Assembly (NCBI GenBank): GCA_023459355.1
Contig: JAEWUM010000036.1
Location: 62,001-126,000 of the forward strand
Direction of reading: 5' to 3'
DNA: 64,000 nt
DNA from: Bacteroidota bacterium
GTDB taxonomy: Bacteria > Bacteroidota > Bacteroidia > Bacteroidales > Paludibacteraceae
Shown here: piece after piece, positions 27,400 through 36,068 of the stretch
Layout: each line of letters starts with the position of its first letter
Position numbering within the stretch: position 1 is the stretch's first letter
The notes under the pieces: model-generated
Told to the model about the DNA's origin: nothing
Database searches by the model: none
What the model saw: the letters and a program-made list of their open reading frames with translations, nothing else
Position numbers and translations under genes: made by a program

Positions 27400-30183
27400 A
27401 TGGAGTACAATTTCAGCGAGATAGAAGCAAAGTGGCAGGCATACTGGAAAAACAACCAGACTTACAAAACAGATGTTGATTTACAAAAACCCAAATATTA
27501 TGTATTAGACATGTTCCCCTATCCTTCCGGAGCCGGATTGCATGTGGGACATCCACTGGGATATATCGCATCTGATATTTACAGCCGCTACAAAAGGCTT
27601 CAGGGTTATAATGTTTTACATCCGATGGGATATGATGCTTATGGATTACCTGCTGAACAGTACGCTATCCAAACCGGTCAACACCCTGCTGTAACTACTG
27701 CAAAAAATATCGCCCGTTACAGAGAGCAATTGGATAAAATCGGTTTTTGCTACGATTGGGATCGTGAAATACGAACCTGCGAACCGGATTATTATCACTG
27801 GACTCAATGGGCTTTTATTCAAATGTTCAATCATTATTTCGATACAAAGTTGCAAAAAGCGATGCCGGTTGAGCTGTTGGCTAAGCATTTTGAAAAAAGT
27901 GGCACACAGGATATTAATGCGCATGGGACCGAAGAACTTTGTTTTACGGCATCTGAGTGGAATTCTAAATCAGAGAAAGAACAACAGGAAATACTGCTCA
28001 ACTACCGCATCGCTTACCTGGCCGACCTGAAAGTAAACTGGTGCCCGGCTCTCGGAACGGTACTGGCGAATGATGAGGTGAGCGAAGGAGTATCTATTCG
28101 CGGAGGACATCCGGTGGAACAAAAAGTCATGCGTCAGTGGAGTTTGCGGGTTTCGGCCTACGCTCAAAGACTGCTGGACGGATTATCGAAAATCGACTGG
28201 ACCGACTCGCTGAAAGAAACACAGAAGAACTGGATTGGTCGCAGCGAAGGTGCTGAAATGTCGTTCAAACTGAAAGAAAACGAAATTAGTTTTGATGTCT
28301 TTACTACCCGTGCGGATACCATATACGGTGTCACATTCATGGTGCTCGCTCCTGAAAGCGAGTTGGTTGCAACATGCACCACTCCTGAACAAGCTACTGA
28401 TGTACAAGCCTATATCGATGCAACAAAAAAACGAACCGAACGGGAAAGAATCGCTGACCGTCGCGTTACCGGGGTTTTTTCCGGCTCTTACGCTATCAAT
28501 CCGGTCAGTGGAACAGAAATTCCTATCTGGATTTCGGATTATGTGCTGGCCGGATATGGAACCGGAGCTATCATGGCTGTACCGGCACACGACAGTCGCG
28601 ACTATGCTTTTGCCAAACACTTCAACCTGCCGATTATCCCATTAATTAAAGGTTGCGATGTGTCTGAAGAAAGTTTTGATGCAAAAGAAGGCATCATGAT
28701 GAATTCAGGTTTTCTGAACGGCTTAACGGTTAAAGAAGCCATTGAAAAAGCAAAAACTTATGTAGAAGAAAAAGGGATTGGCAGGATCAAGGTGAATTTC
28801 CGTTTGCGTGATGCCATTTTCAGTCGCCAACGTTACTGGGGAGAGCCCTTCCCGGTTTACTACAAAGATGATATGCCCTACATGCTCGATGAGAGCAAAT
28901 TACCGTTGATACTTCCCGAGGTGGATAAATTCCTGCCGACTGAAAAAGGTGAACCACCATTAGGCAGGGCGAAAAACTGGCATACAGCAGATGGTTTTCC
29001 ATTAGAATTATGTACCATGCCCGGATTTGCCGGTTCGTCTGCATACTACCTGCGCTACATGGATCCCAAAAACGACAAGGCACTGGTAAGCAAGGAAGCA
29101 AACGAATACTGGCGCAATGTTGATTTATATATCGGCGGCACGGAACATGCAACCGGGCATCTGGTTTACAGTCGTTTCTGGAATAAATTCCTGTTTGATC
29201 TTGGGTTGGTTTGTGAGGATGAACCGTTTAGGAAATTAATTAACCAGGGAATGATTCAGGGACGAAGTAATTTTGTGTACAGGGTGGCCCCCCTTAATCC
29301 CCCCAAAGGGGGGAAACCTGCGCCCACATTCGTTTCATTTGGATTAAAAGACAACTATCATGTTACACCAATCCATGTGGATGTTAACATCGTATCAAAT
29401 GATCATTTGGACATAGAAAAATTCAAAAACTGGAATCCTGAATATAAAAATGCGGAATTTATCCTCGAAGATGGAAAATACATCTGCGGATGGGCAGTCG
29501 AGAAAATGTCAAAATCCATGTTCAACGTGGTAAATCCGGATGATATCGTGGAAAAATACGGAGCTGACACCCTGCGTTTGTACGAGATGTTCCTCGGTCC
29601 GCTCGAACAATCGAAGCCATGGGATACCAATGGCATTGATGGAGTACACCGATTCCTGAAACGCCTGTGGTCGCTGTTCTATAAAGATGGTGTATCGTTG
29701 CTCAACGAGGAACAACCTTCAGCTGAAGAACTCAAAATCTTGCACAAGACAATAAAAAAGATTACTTTCGACATCGAGAACTTTTCATTCAACACATCTG
29801 TTTCTGCTTTTATGATTTGCGTGAATGAATTGTCGGCGCTTAAGTGCAACAAAAAAGCAATTCTGGAACCATTGGTGATTTTACTGGCTCCATTTGCACC
29901 GCATATCGCGGAGGAACTGTATCATGCGCTTGGACATACCGGCACTGTTTGTGATGCCGCATTTCCGGTTTGCAATGAAGCCTTCTTAGTTGAATCGACC
30001 GTTAAATATCCGATTTCATTCAATGGAAAAGTAAGGTTTACGCTGGAACTTCCGGCGGATATGAACAAGGCGGATGTGGAAAAAGAAGCGCTGGGAAATG
30101 AAAATACGATTAAACAACTGAACGGAGCAACCATTAAAAAGGTAATCGTGGTGCCCGGGAAGATTGTGAATATAGTTATTTAG
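27400..30183 (+). CDS. leuS: Leucyl-tRNA synthetase with an in-frame palindromic insertion
   Basis: Charges tRNA-Leu. The HIGH-type motif is GLHVGHPLGY near residues 47-56 and the KMSKS motif VEKMSKSMFNV is near residue 702. The editing domain carries TRADTIYGVTFM and GTGAIMAVPAHDSRDYAFA. At 927 residues it is complete. Residues 629-642 (VAPLNPPKGGKPAP) are encoded by a C-run/G-run palindrome (CCCCCC, AAA, GGGGGG at 29299-29313) and do not belong to the family. They sit in a loop between FVYRV and FVSFGLKD, before the KMSKS region, and keep the reading frame. The gene is divergent from rex. Confidence 0.97.
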   Translation: MEYNFSEIEAKWQAYWKNNQTYKTDVDLQKPKYYVLDMFPYPSGAGLHVGHPLGYIASDIYSRYKRLQGYNVLHPMGYDAYGLPAEQYAIQTGQHPAVTTAKNIARYREQLDKIGFCYDWDREIRTCEPDYYHWTQWAFIQMFNHYFDTKLQKAMPVELLAKHFEKSGTQDINAHGTEELCFTASEWNSKSEKEQQEILLNYRIAYLADLKVNWCPALGTVLANDEVSEGVSIRGGHPVEQKVMRQWSLRVSAYAQRLLDGLSKIDWTDSLKETQKNWIGRSEGAEMSFKLKENEISFDVFTTRADTIYGVTFMVLAPESELVATCTTPEQATDVQAYIDATKKRTERERIADRRVTGVFSGSYAINPVSGTEIPIWISDYVLAGYGTGAIMAVPAHDSRDYAFAKHFNLPIIPLIKGCDVSEESFDAKEGIMMNSGFLNGLTVKEAIEKAKTYVEEKGIGRIKVNFRLRDAIFSRQRYWGEPFPVYYKDDMPYMLDESKLPLILPEVDKFLPTEKGEPPLGRAKNWHTADGFPLELCTMPGFAGSSAYYLRYMDPKNDKALVSKEANEYWRNVDLYIGGTEHATGHLVYSRFWNKFLFDLGLVCEDEPFRKLINQGMIQGRSNFVYRVAPLNPPKGGKPAPTFVSFGLKDNYHVTPIHVDVNIVSNDHLDIEKFKNWNPEYKNAEFILEDGKYICGWAVEKMSKSMFNVVNPDDIVEKYGADTLRLYEMFLGPLEQSKPWDTNGIDGVHRFLKRLWSLFYKDGVSLLNEEQPSAEELKILHKTIKKITFDIENFSFNTSVSAFMICVNELSALKCNKKAILEPLVILLAPFAPHIAEELYHALGHTGTVCDAAFPVCNEAFLVESTVKYPISFNGKVRFTLELPADMNKADVEKEALGNENTIKQLNGATIKKVIVVPGKIVNIVI
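29287..29316. repeat. Palindromic repeat inserted inside leuS
   Basis: Centre CCCCCC-AAA-GGGGGG (29299-29313) is preceded by a further C run (29288-29293). The composition is unlike the surrounding leuS codons and encodes PLNPPKGGK. Sequences of this type are a familiar dispersed element in Bacteroidetes intergenic regions; here one is within a coding sequence. Confidence 0.75.
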
Positions 30184-30332
30184 CGGAAAGCGGAGAACTA
30201 AAAACGAATAGCGAATAGTGGAGGGTTGAATGACCAAGTGCAAATTAAGAGAAGGTTGCCACGTCGTTCACTTTGTGAACTCCTCGCAATGACAGACTGG
30301 CAACCGTAGACCGTAGACTGTAGACTGTAGAC
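30184..30332 (+). repeat. Composite intergenic repeat region between leuS and the YitT gene
   Basis: Three parts are visible. First is a low-complexity stretch like the copies at 5580 and 20706 (ACGAATAGCGAATAGTGG). Second is a palindromic element at 30256-30289 with the stem GTTCAC-TTT-GTGAAC (30266-30280) and outer TTGC/GCAA pairing. Third is a four-copy 7-bp tandem repeat, (C/T)GTAGAC, at 30305-30332. No gene is seen. Confidence 0.75.
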
Positions 30333-30345
30333 TTTTGACAATATT

Positions 30346-31230
30346 ATGACATTACAATCAAGCACCAAACAAACCTGGATCAGCATACGTCAGTATGTCC
30401 TGATTACCTTCGGTTTATTCCTTTATGCAATTGCATGGAAGGGCTTGTTGATTCCACACCAGATAACGGGTGGAGGGGTTACCGGTGTCGGAGCTTTACT
30501 TTTTTACGCGACAGGCATCCCCATTTCAGTCACTTACCTGATCATCAACCTGATATTGCTTATTGTAGCATATAAAACCGTCGGTAAACAGTTCAGCGTT
30601 CGAACCGTGATAGGCGTAGGGATTCTGACATTCTTTTTAAGCGTCATACCCGAGTTTCCGAGAGGCACCTTTGTACAGGAAAGTGAAAGTTTCATGGCCT
30701 GTGTGCTGGGTGGCTTAATCATGGGAAGCGGAATCGGTCTTATTTTCATCAACAATGGCAGTTCGGGAGGTACCGACATCATTGCCAAGGTCATCAACAC
30801 ACACCGTAATGTAACCCTCGGCAGAGCATTGTTGTACACCGATGTATTAATCATTTCATCTTCTTACTTTTTAGAGTTCGGAAGCTTGGAGAAAATCGTA
30901 TACGGGCTTACCACCCTGGCTGTTTCAACTGTAGCCGTGGACATGGTTGTAAACGGGGTCAGACAATCGGTACAGTTCTTTATTTTTTCGAAGAAATACG
31001 ATGAAATAGCCAATAGAATCAACTCAGAACTGCACAGAGGGGTAACTATCCTGGACGGTACAGGCTGGTATTCGAAAGAGCCGGTCAAGGTAATTACCGT
31101 GCTGGCAAGAAAGAATCAATCGGTAGCAATTTTCAGAATCGTAAAGGAAATTGACCCCAACGCATTTGTATCTCAATCTTCAGTAATCGGGGTATACGGA
31201 GAAGGATTCGATGTAATCAAATCGAAATAA
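30346..31230 (+). CDS. YitT family membrane protein
   Basis: A 294-residue protein with about five or six membrane segments in the first 190 residues, then a soluble C-terminal DUF2179 domain. Diagnostic pieces are PHQITGGGVTGVGALLFYAT in the first helices, NNGSSGGTDIIAKVIN in the middle and REL-type HRGVTILDGTGWYSKEPVKV in the C-terminal domain. Function is unknown; family members are widespread in Firmicutes and Bacteroidetes. The next gene starts 7 bp later, so it leads the asparagine-synthase-like/flippase unit, although a functional link is uncertain. Confidence 0.9.
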   Translation: MTLQSSTKQTWISIRQYVLITFGLFLYAIAWKGLLIPHQITGGGVTGVGALLFYATGIPISVTYLIINLILLIVAYKTVGKQFSVRTVIGVGILTFFLSVIPEFPRGTFVQESESFMACVLGGLIMGSGIGLIFINNGSSGGTDIIAKVINTHRNVTLGRALLYTDVLIISSSYFLEFGSLEKIVYGLTTLAVSTVAVDMVVNGVRQSVQFFIFSKKYDEIANRINSELHRGVTILDGTGWYSKEPVKVITVLARKNQSVAIFRIVKEIDPNAFVSQSSVIGVYGEGFDVIKSK

Positions 31231-31237
31231 AAATTGC

Positions 31238-32977
31238 ATGGCAGGATTTACCGCTATTTTCAGCAAAAATAACATTACGCAGGACTTTTCTTTCACTGAT
31301 AAGTCATCTTCTGAAAACTTTGATAATTTCAGTCTGAAAAACCTTTCCGGAACTAATTACCGGATCGAACAGTTTACGATTGCCAAATTCATGGAAGAGA
31401 AGATTTGTCAGGAAGATGAGCATTTGATTATTGTAACGGATGGGGTACTGCTGAATCTGAATAGTTTACAGCAAAGACACCAGGCTGACTCTGTTTTTTC
31501 GCTGTTAAAAACACTCTACACCAATAAAGGTGAAACATTTGTAGATGAATTAAGAGGTGATTATTCGGGACTGATATACGACAAATCAACCAATACATGT
31601 TTTGTTTTCACCAATCACACAGGTTCAAAACGTATTTTTTATCTTCTGCAAGGCGATTATTTTATCTGTTCGTCTGATTTGGTTGAGATATCTCATCTGA
31701 TGGATGAGTTTGGCATCGGCAAAACCCTCAACGAACAAGCTGCTTATTTCCTGCTGACAAATGGATTTATGCTGGAAGAATACACCTTAGTATCGGAAGT
31801 AAAACGACTGATGCCCGGGAATTACCTCGTGTATGAAAACTATAAAACAGAGGTTAAGAATTACTTCCACCTGAAAAATATCAACAAAACAACCGACAAC
31901 AAGAAACAGATTATCGACAATATTGATGCGTTGTTTTCAAATGCCGTGAAACTTCAGTTTGAAAAAGACAAAACTTATGGCTACCGGCATGCCGCTACCC
32001 TGAGTGGCGGGCTGGATTCACGCATGACGATACTGGTTGCACATAAATTAGGGTATACCAATCAACTGAACTTCACTTTTTCGCAGGAAGGATATCTGGA
32101 TGAAAAGATTGCCCGTAAGATTGCCAAAGATTATAGACATGAATTTATTTTCAAATCACTCGGAAGCGGTGATTACCTGAAAGAAATCGACCTGACTGTC
32201 AGGTTGAATGATGGATTGGTCATCTATTCCGGAGGCGTGCATGTACTGGATGCCATCCGGCGCATCGACCTTAAAAACTATGGACTGATTCACACCGGAT
32301 TAATTGGAGATGCAGTAATCGGTTCGTTTTTATCAGCTCCTCAGGCGGTGAAGCCAGGTATTACTGACGGGATGTATTCAAAAGTGCTGGCAGAAAAGAT
32401 TAAACCTACATTAACTGAAATAACCGGACAATACGATAATGAGGAATTGTACAAATTCTACAGTCGGGCTTTTTTGGGTGCCATGAACGGCAACTACATC
32501 TTCGACCAGATTTCTCATGCCGTATCCCCCTTTTTGGATGTAGATTTTTTAAGTTATTGTTATTCTATTCCGGACGAACTGAAATACAAACAACAAATTT
32601 ACATCGAATGGATGAAGGTAAAACATCGTGATCTTGCCCGGTATCCATGGGAGAAAACAGGTGTATCGCCTTTGAAATCAAACAACATCCTTAAGTACAC
32701 TGATTTAAGGTATTACCAGCGGATGAGTCTGAAGTTCTTCGATAAGCTTTCGGGTAAACTCAAATCGGGTATGAATCCTTTTGATTACTGGTTGGCTGAA
32801 AATAAAACACTTGCAGCATATCTGGAACAATACTTTCAGGAACACATCGTTTTACTGAAACAGACTCCAACATTACTCGAAGATTGTACCAGATTGTTTC
32901 AAACAGGTAATGCAGGAGAGAAATTTCAGGTGTTAACTTTATTATCAGCCATAAAACTACATCAGATAAGAGCCTGA
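31238..32977 (+). CDS. Asparagine-synthase-like protein lacking the glutaminase cysteine
   Basis: A 579-residue AsnB-like protein. The N-terminal glutamine-amidotransferase-like domain begins MAGFTAIFS, so the nucleophile Cys2 of AsnB is Ala and glutamine hydrolysis is not expected. The C-terminal ATP-pyrophosphatase domain has the PP-loop SGGLDSR (residues 256-262), so substrate adenylation is still likely. Such proteins occur in surface-polysaccharide clusters, where they may amidate uronic acids, or in peptide tailoring. Here it sits directly before a polysaccharide flippase (1 bp gap) and opposite a sugar operon, favouring a glycan role; this is inference. Confidence 0.82.
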   Translation: MAGFTAIFSKNNITQDFSFTDKSSSENFDNFSLKNLSGTNYRIEQFTIAKFMEEKICQEDEHLIIVTDGVLLNLNSLQQRHQADSVFSLLKTLYTNKGETFVDELRGDYSGLIYDKSTNTCFVFTNHTGSKRIFYLLQGDYFICSSDLVEISHLMDEFGIGKTLNEQAAYFLLTNGFMLEEYTLVSEVKRLMPGNYLVYENYKTEVKNYFHLKNINKTTDNKKQIIDNIDALFSNAVKLQFEKDKTYGYRHAATLSGGLDSRMTILVAHKLGYTNQLNFTFSQEGYLDEKIARKIAKDYRHEFIFKSLGSGDYLKEIDLTVRLNDGLVIYSGGVHVLDAIRRIDLKNYGLIHTGLIGDAVIGSFLSAPQAVKPGITDGMYSKVLAEKIKPTLTEITGQYDNEELYKFYSRAFLGAMNGNYIFDQISHAVSPFLDVDFLSYCYSIPDELKYKQQIYIEWMKVKHRDLARYPWEKTGVSPLKSNNILKYTDLRYYQRMSLKFFDKLSGKLKSGMNPFDYWLAENKTLAAYLEQYFQEHIVLLKQTPTLLEDCTRLFQTGNAGEKFQVLTLLSAIKLHQIRA

Positions 32978-32978
32978 T

Positions 32979-34424
32979 ATGGGAGACAATCTGAAAAAAA
33001 ATATGATCGGCGCATTGGCCTGGAGTTCCGTAAACATCTTCGGGATACAATCTATTCAGTTGATTATCGGGATTATTCTGGCCAGGATACTCATGCCCGC
33101 CGATTATGGAATGATAGGCGTACTGTTCATCTTTATTGGTGTTTCAACCGTACTTATTGACGGCGGATTTGCGCAGGGATTAATCCGGAAACAGGATGCA
33201 ACAGAAAAAGACCTGAGTACGATATTCTTTCTGAACATACTGACTTCTGTAATACTGTACCTGATTCTATTTTTTTCAGCGCCCCTGATTTCGCGGTTTT
33301 TCTCACAACCGGCATTAGTTGAATATTCCCGTGTGCTTTTTATCGCGGTACTGATATTTCCGCTGTATTTAATTCAGCAAACTCAACTCCTGAAAAAATT
33401 AGACTACAAGTCAATTGCTATCGTTAACATCATCAGTGTAGCCCTTAGCGGCACATTGGCAGTGGTATTGGCAATCAAGGGCTTTGGAGTTTGGACCCTG
33501 GTTTATCAGCAACTGGCATTTCACGGACTGAAAGCGATTGCATTTCCCTTCTTCTTACGCTGGAAACCACAGCTTAGTTTTACAATTTCAACCATTCGGA
33601 GCTTATGGAAATTTTCCATTCCTTTGCTCGGACAGACCAGTCTGAATGCCATTTTCAACCAGCTTTATTTTGTAATCATCGGTCGTTTTTATCCCATACA
33701 ACAAGTCGGGTATTTTACGCAGGCAAACAAATACAGTGAAACTGTAAATGCTGCCACACAAAGCATCTTATCTTCCGGAATTTTCCCTGTATTATCCAAA
33801 ATTCAGGACGATCAGCCCCGGTTGTTACGGGTATACAGAAGATTAATTACTTTTGTTTCAACCATTACATTTCCTTTTGTTATATTCCTGATCGTGGCAG
33901 CTCAACCCATCGTAGTAACCTTAATCACTGAAAAATGGTTACCATCCGTTATCCTGTTACAACTACTCTTACTCGCCAATCTGTTTACACCCATGTTTAC
34001 CATCAACATCAATGTTTTAAATGCTCAGGGACAGTCGGCAACCAGCCTCAAACTTGAGTTAATAAAAAAAACGCTGATTGTAATATCCATTATCTCCTGC
34101 TTCAGTTTCGGCATTGAAGTCATGTTGGCCGGATTTGTGGCAGCCAATTTTTTGGCCTGTCTGGCTTCCATGGTATCAATCAAAAAATCACTCAGCCATT
34201 TTTACAGACATCAGGTTGGCGATTTAATTTCAACGCTGACTATAAGCTCTTTAATTGGTGTAATCACCTGGATTATTCCTTATCCGGCAAGTACTTCAGC
34301 AATGAAGTTGTTATTCATGGCTGTTACATTTGTTGCATTATATCTGTTAGCTGTAATGATTTTTCTTCCTGAAAAGTGGGGTGAAATAAAAGAGGCTGTA
34401 AAAAAACTCAGGAAAAAAAGCTGA
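32979..34424 (+). CDS. Lipopolysaccharide/oligosaccharide flippase (Wzx-like, MOP superfamily)
   Basis: A 481-residue polytopic membrane protein with about 12-14 hydrophobic segments. The start NLKKNMIGALAWSSVNIFG and the early motif ARILMPADYGMIGVLFIFIG are typical of the Polysacc_synt_3 flippases that move undecaprenyl-linked oligosaccharides across the inner membrane. Positively charged loops (for example LRVYRRLIT) face the cytoplasm in such proteins. It follows the asparagine-synthase-like gene with a 1-bp gap and converges on the sugar operon, so it probably exports the glycan made there. Confidence 0.9.
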   Translation: MGDNLKKNMIGALAWSSVNIFGIQSIQLIIGIILARILMPADYGMIGVLFIFIGVSTVLIDGGFAQGLIRKQDATEKDLSTIFFLNILTSVILYLILFFSAPLISRFFSQPALVEYSRVLFIAVLIFPLYLIQQTQLLKKLDYKSIAIVNIISVALSGTLAVVLAIKGFGVWTLVYQQLAFHGLKAIAFPFFLRWKPQLSFTISTIRSLWKFSIPLLGQTSLNAIFNQLYFVIIGRFYPIQQVGYFTQANKYSETVNAATQSILSSGIFPVLSKIQDDQPRLLRVYRRLITFVSTITFPFVIFLIVAAQPIVVTLITEKWLPSVILLQLLLLANLFTPMFTININVLNAQGQSATSLKLELIKKTLIVISIISCFSFGIEVMLAGFVAANFLACLASMVSIKKSLSHFYRHQVGDLISTLTISSLIGVITWIIPYPASTSAMKLLFMAVTFVALYLLAVMIFLPEKWGEIKEAVKKLRKKS

Positions 34425-34425
34425 A

Positions 34426-34983
34426 TTAGTTCTTTACTAAAAGAGTAGCTTTTTCAATCAGTTTTTTAGATCTTGTCATTATTTTTTTCGCGGGTGTTCC
34501 TGCATATACTTCCCATGCCGGGATATCTGATTTCAAAAGGCTCATTGCGCCTAAACAACCTCCTTCTCCGATAGTAAGATTAGGTAGAATGATAGACCCT
34601 GCACCAATGATAGCATGTTTCTTTAGCACAACTTTACCGCCTGTTACATTGGTAAATTCAGCCGGCACTGTCGGGTTCGTCATATAGTCACCACTATAAT
34701 CGTCATTCTGACTGTAAATCATCACCCGGCCCGATACCGTTACGAAGTCCTCCATTTCAACACCAAATCTTCCGTAGATGGCTGTATAGGCTGAAATATG
34801 AATATATGAACCCAGTTTAATTTCTCCTGATAGGATGCAGAAATCATCTATTCGTACATGATCTCCAATAACCATTTTCTCCGGAGAATAGATGGATACA
34901 TTTTTACTGATTTTCACATCTACACCTAATTTCTTAAATCCGATGGCGGCTAACTCTGATGAAGAATAAAATGATGTCTGCAT
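34426..34983 (-). CDS. Left-handed beta-helix (hexapeptide) acyltransferase
   Basis: A 185-residue protein with hexapeptide repeats: VRIDDFCILSGEIKLGSYIH, HAIIGAGSIILPNLTIGEG, then GAMSLLKSDIPAWEVYAGTP. The last segment is typical of sugar O- or N-acetyltransferases of the NeuD/WbbJ/FdtC type. It is the last gene of the operon and starts 1 bp after the DegT aminotransferase. Aminotransferase plus hexapeptide acetyltransferase usually makes an acetamido-dideoxy sugar nucleotide, so N-acetylation of that amino sugar is the most likely job. In enterobacteria the equivalent step is done by WecD, which is a GNAT protein, not this fold. Confidence 0.87.
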   Translation of the reverse strand: MQTSFYSSSELAAIGFKKLGVDVKISKNVSIYSPEKMVIGDHVRIDDFCILSGEIKLGSYIHISAYTAIYGRFGVEMEDFVTVSGRVMIYSQNDDYSGDYMTNPTVPAEFTNVTGGKVVLKKHAIIGAGSIILPNLTIGEGGCLGAMSLLKSDIPAWEVYAGTPAKKIMTRSKKLIEKATLLVKN

Positions 34984-34984
34984 A

Positions 34985-36067
34985 TTATTTCAGATTATTA
35001 CATACAATTTCAATAATTTGTTTTTGTACAGAAGGATCCAAATCTCCATACATAGGTAGACAAAGAATTCGGGTCACAAGATCTTCAGAAACCGGACATG
35101 ACTGATATTCATTTAAATAACTCAACTTATTCAATGAAGGATAAAAATATCTCCTGGGAAAAATCTGTTGTTCATTTAATGCATTTTTAATCCTGAGGGT
35201 AGTTCCCTCATCTTTTAAAACAACAGGGAAATAGGCATGATTATTCGAGAAATGAGGATTCATTTTTTGTAATTGGATATCACTAATGGATTTGAAATGA
35301 TCATAATAACGCATCCATACCTTGCTTCTATGTTCAGCAATTTCCGGCATCTCTGACAGTACAGCCAAACCCATAGCAGCCTGAAATTCATTCATTTTGC
35401 AATTTATCCCAATTGTATCCACCTGATCATAACCGGAGATTCCAAAGTTAATCAACAACCTGGCTTTATCATAGTCTTCCTTTCTTTTAAACACAATGGC
35501 ACCCCCTTCAATGGTATGAAAAATTTTTGTTGCATGAAAACTCAGGGTCGAAGCATCTCCATAACTTAAAACATTTCTCAAATCATTTTTTACGTCAAAA
35601 GCATGAGCTGCGTCAAAAATCAATTTTAAATCATGTTCTTTACACATCGACTCCAACTCTTCTACTTCGCAGGCATTCCCAAAAACATGTACCGGAAGTA
35701 CTGCTGATGTTTTTTCATTTATCCTTCTTTTAACTTCTTGAATATCTATATTATAAGTATCCGGTCTTATATCTGCAAATACAGGGGTTAAATGCTCCCA
35801 AACCAAACTACCTGTAGTAGCTACAAATGAAAAAGGAGTTGTTATCACTTCATCTTTCAGCTCCAACGCTTTAAATGCAACCTGTAATGCCAATGTACCA
35901 TTTGAAACCAACAACAGATGTTCTACGTTCAAAAACGCACATAACTCTTTCTCGAGTTGATTTACCAGACTACCATTGTTGGTAATCCATCCAGATTCAA
36001 AGATGCTGTCAACGTATGCTTGATACTTCTTTTTATCTGGTAAGTATGTTTTGGTTACATTTATCAT
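34985..36067 (-). CDS. DegT/DnrJ/EryC1/StrS-type sugar aminotransferase
   Basis: A PLP-dependent transaminase that converts a nucleotide-linked keto sugar to an amino sugar. The 360-residue sequence starts INVTKTYLPDKKKYQAYVDS and has FESGWITNNG, VSNGTLALQVAFKALELKD and the DAAHAFD cofactor motif. The PLP lysine is in LSFHATKIFHTIEGGAI. The N-terminus resembles VioA-type enzymes acting on dTDP-4-keto-6-deoxyglucose. With the WecF-like transferase upstream, the product is probably a dTDP-4-amino-4,6-dideoxyhexose. The 4-position is inferred from family and context only. Confidence 0.9.
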   Translation of the reverse strand: MINVTKTYLPDKKKYQAYVDSIFESGWITNNGSLVNQLEKELCAFLNVEHLLLVSNGTLALQVAFKALELKDEVITTPFSFVATTGSLVWEHLTPVFADIRPDTYNIDIQEVKRRINEKTSAVLPVHVFGNACEVEELESMCKEHDLKLIFDAAHAFDVKNDLRNVLSYGDASTLSFHATKIFHTIEGGAIVFKRKEDYDKARLLINFGISGYDQVDTIGINCKMNEFQAAMGLAVLSEMPEIAEHRSKVWMRYYDHFKSISDIQLQKMNPHFSNNHAYFPVVLKDEGTTLRIKNALNEQQIFPRRYFYPSLNKLSYLNEYQSCPVSEDLVTRILCLPMYGDLDPSVQKQIIEIVCNNLK

Positions 36068-36068
36068 T

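Noticed and set aside
29281..29330. Frameshift or pseudogene in leuS
   Set aside because: The inserted bases keep the frame and the KMSKS motif follows intact.
30266..30280. Rex operator
   Set aside because: The palindrome is GTTCAC-TTT-GTGAAC, not TTGTGAA-N6-TTCACAA, and lies inside a dispersed repeat.
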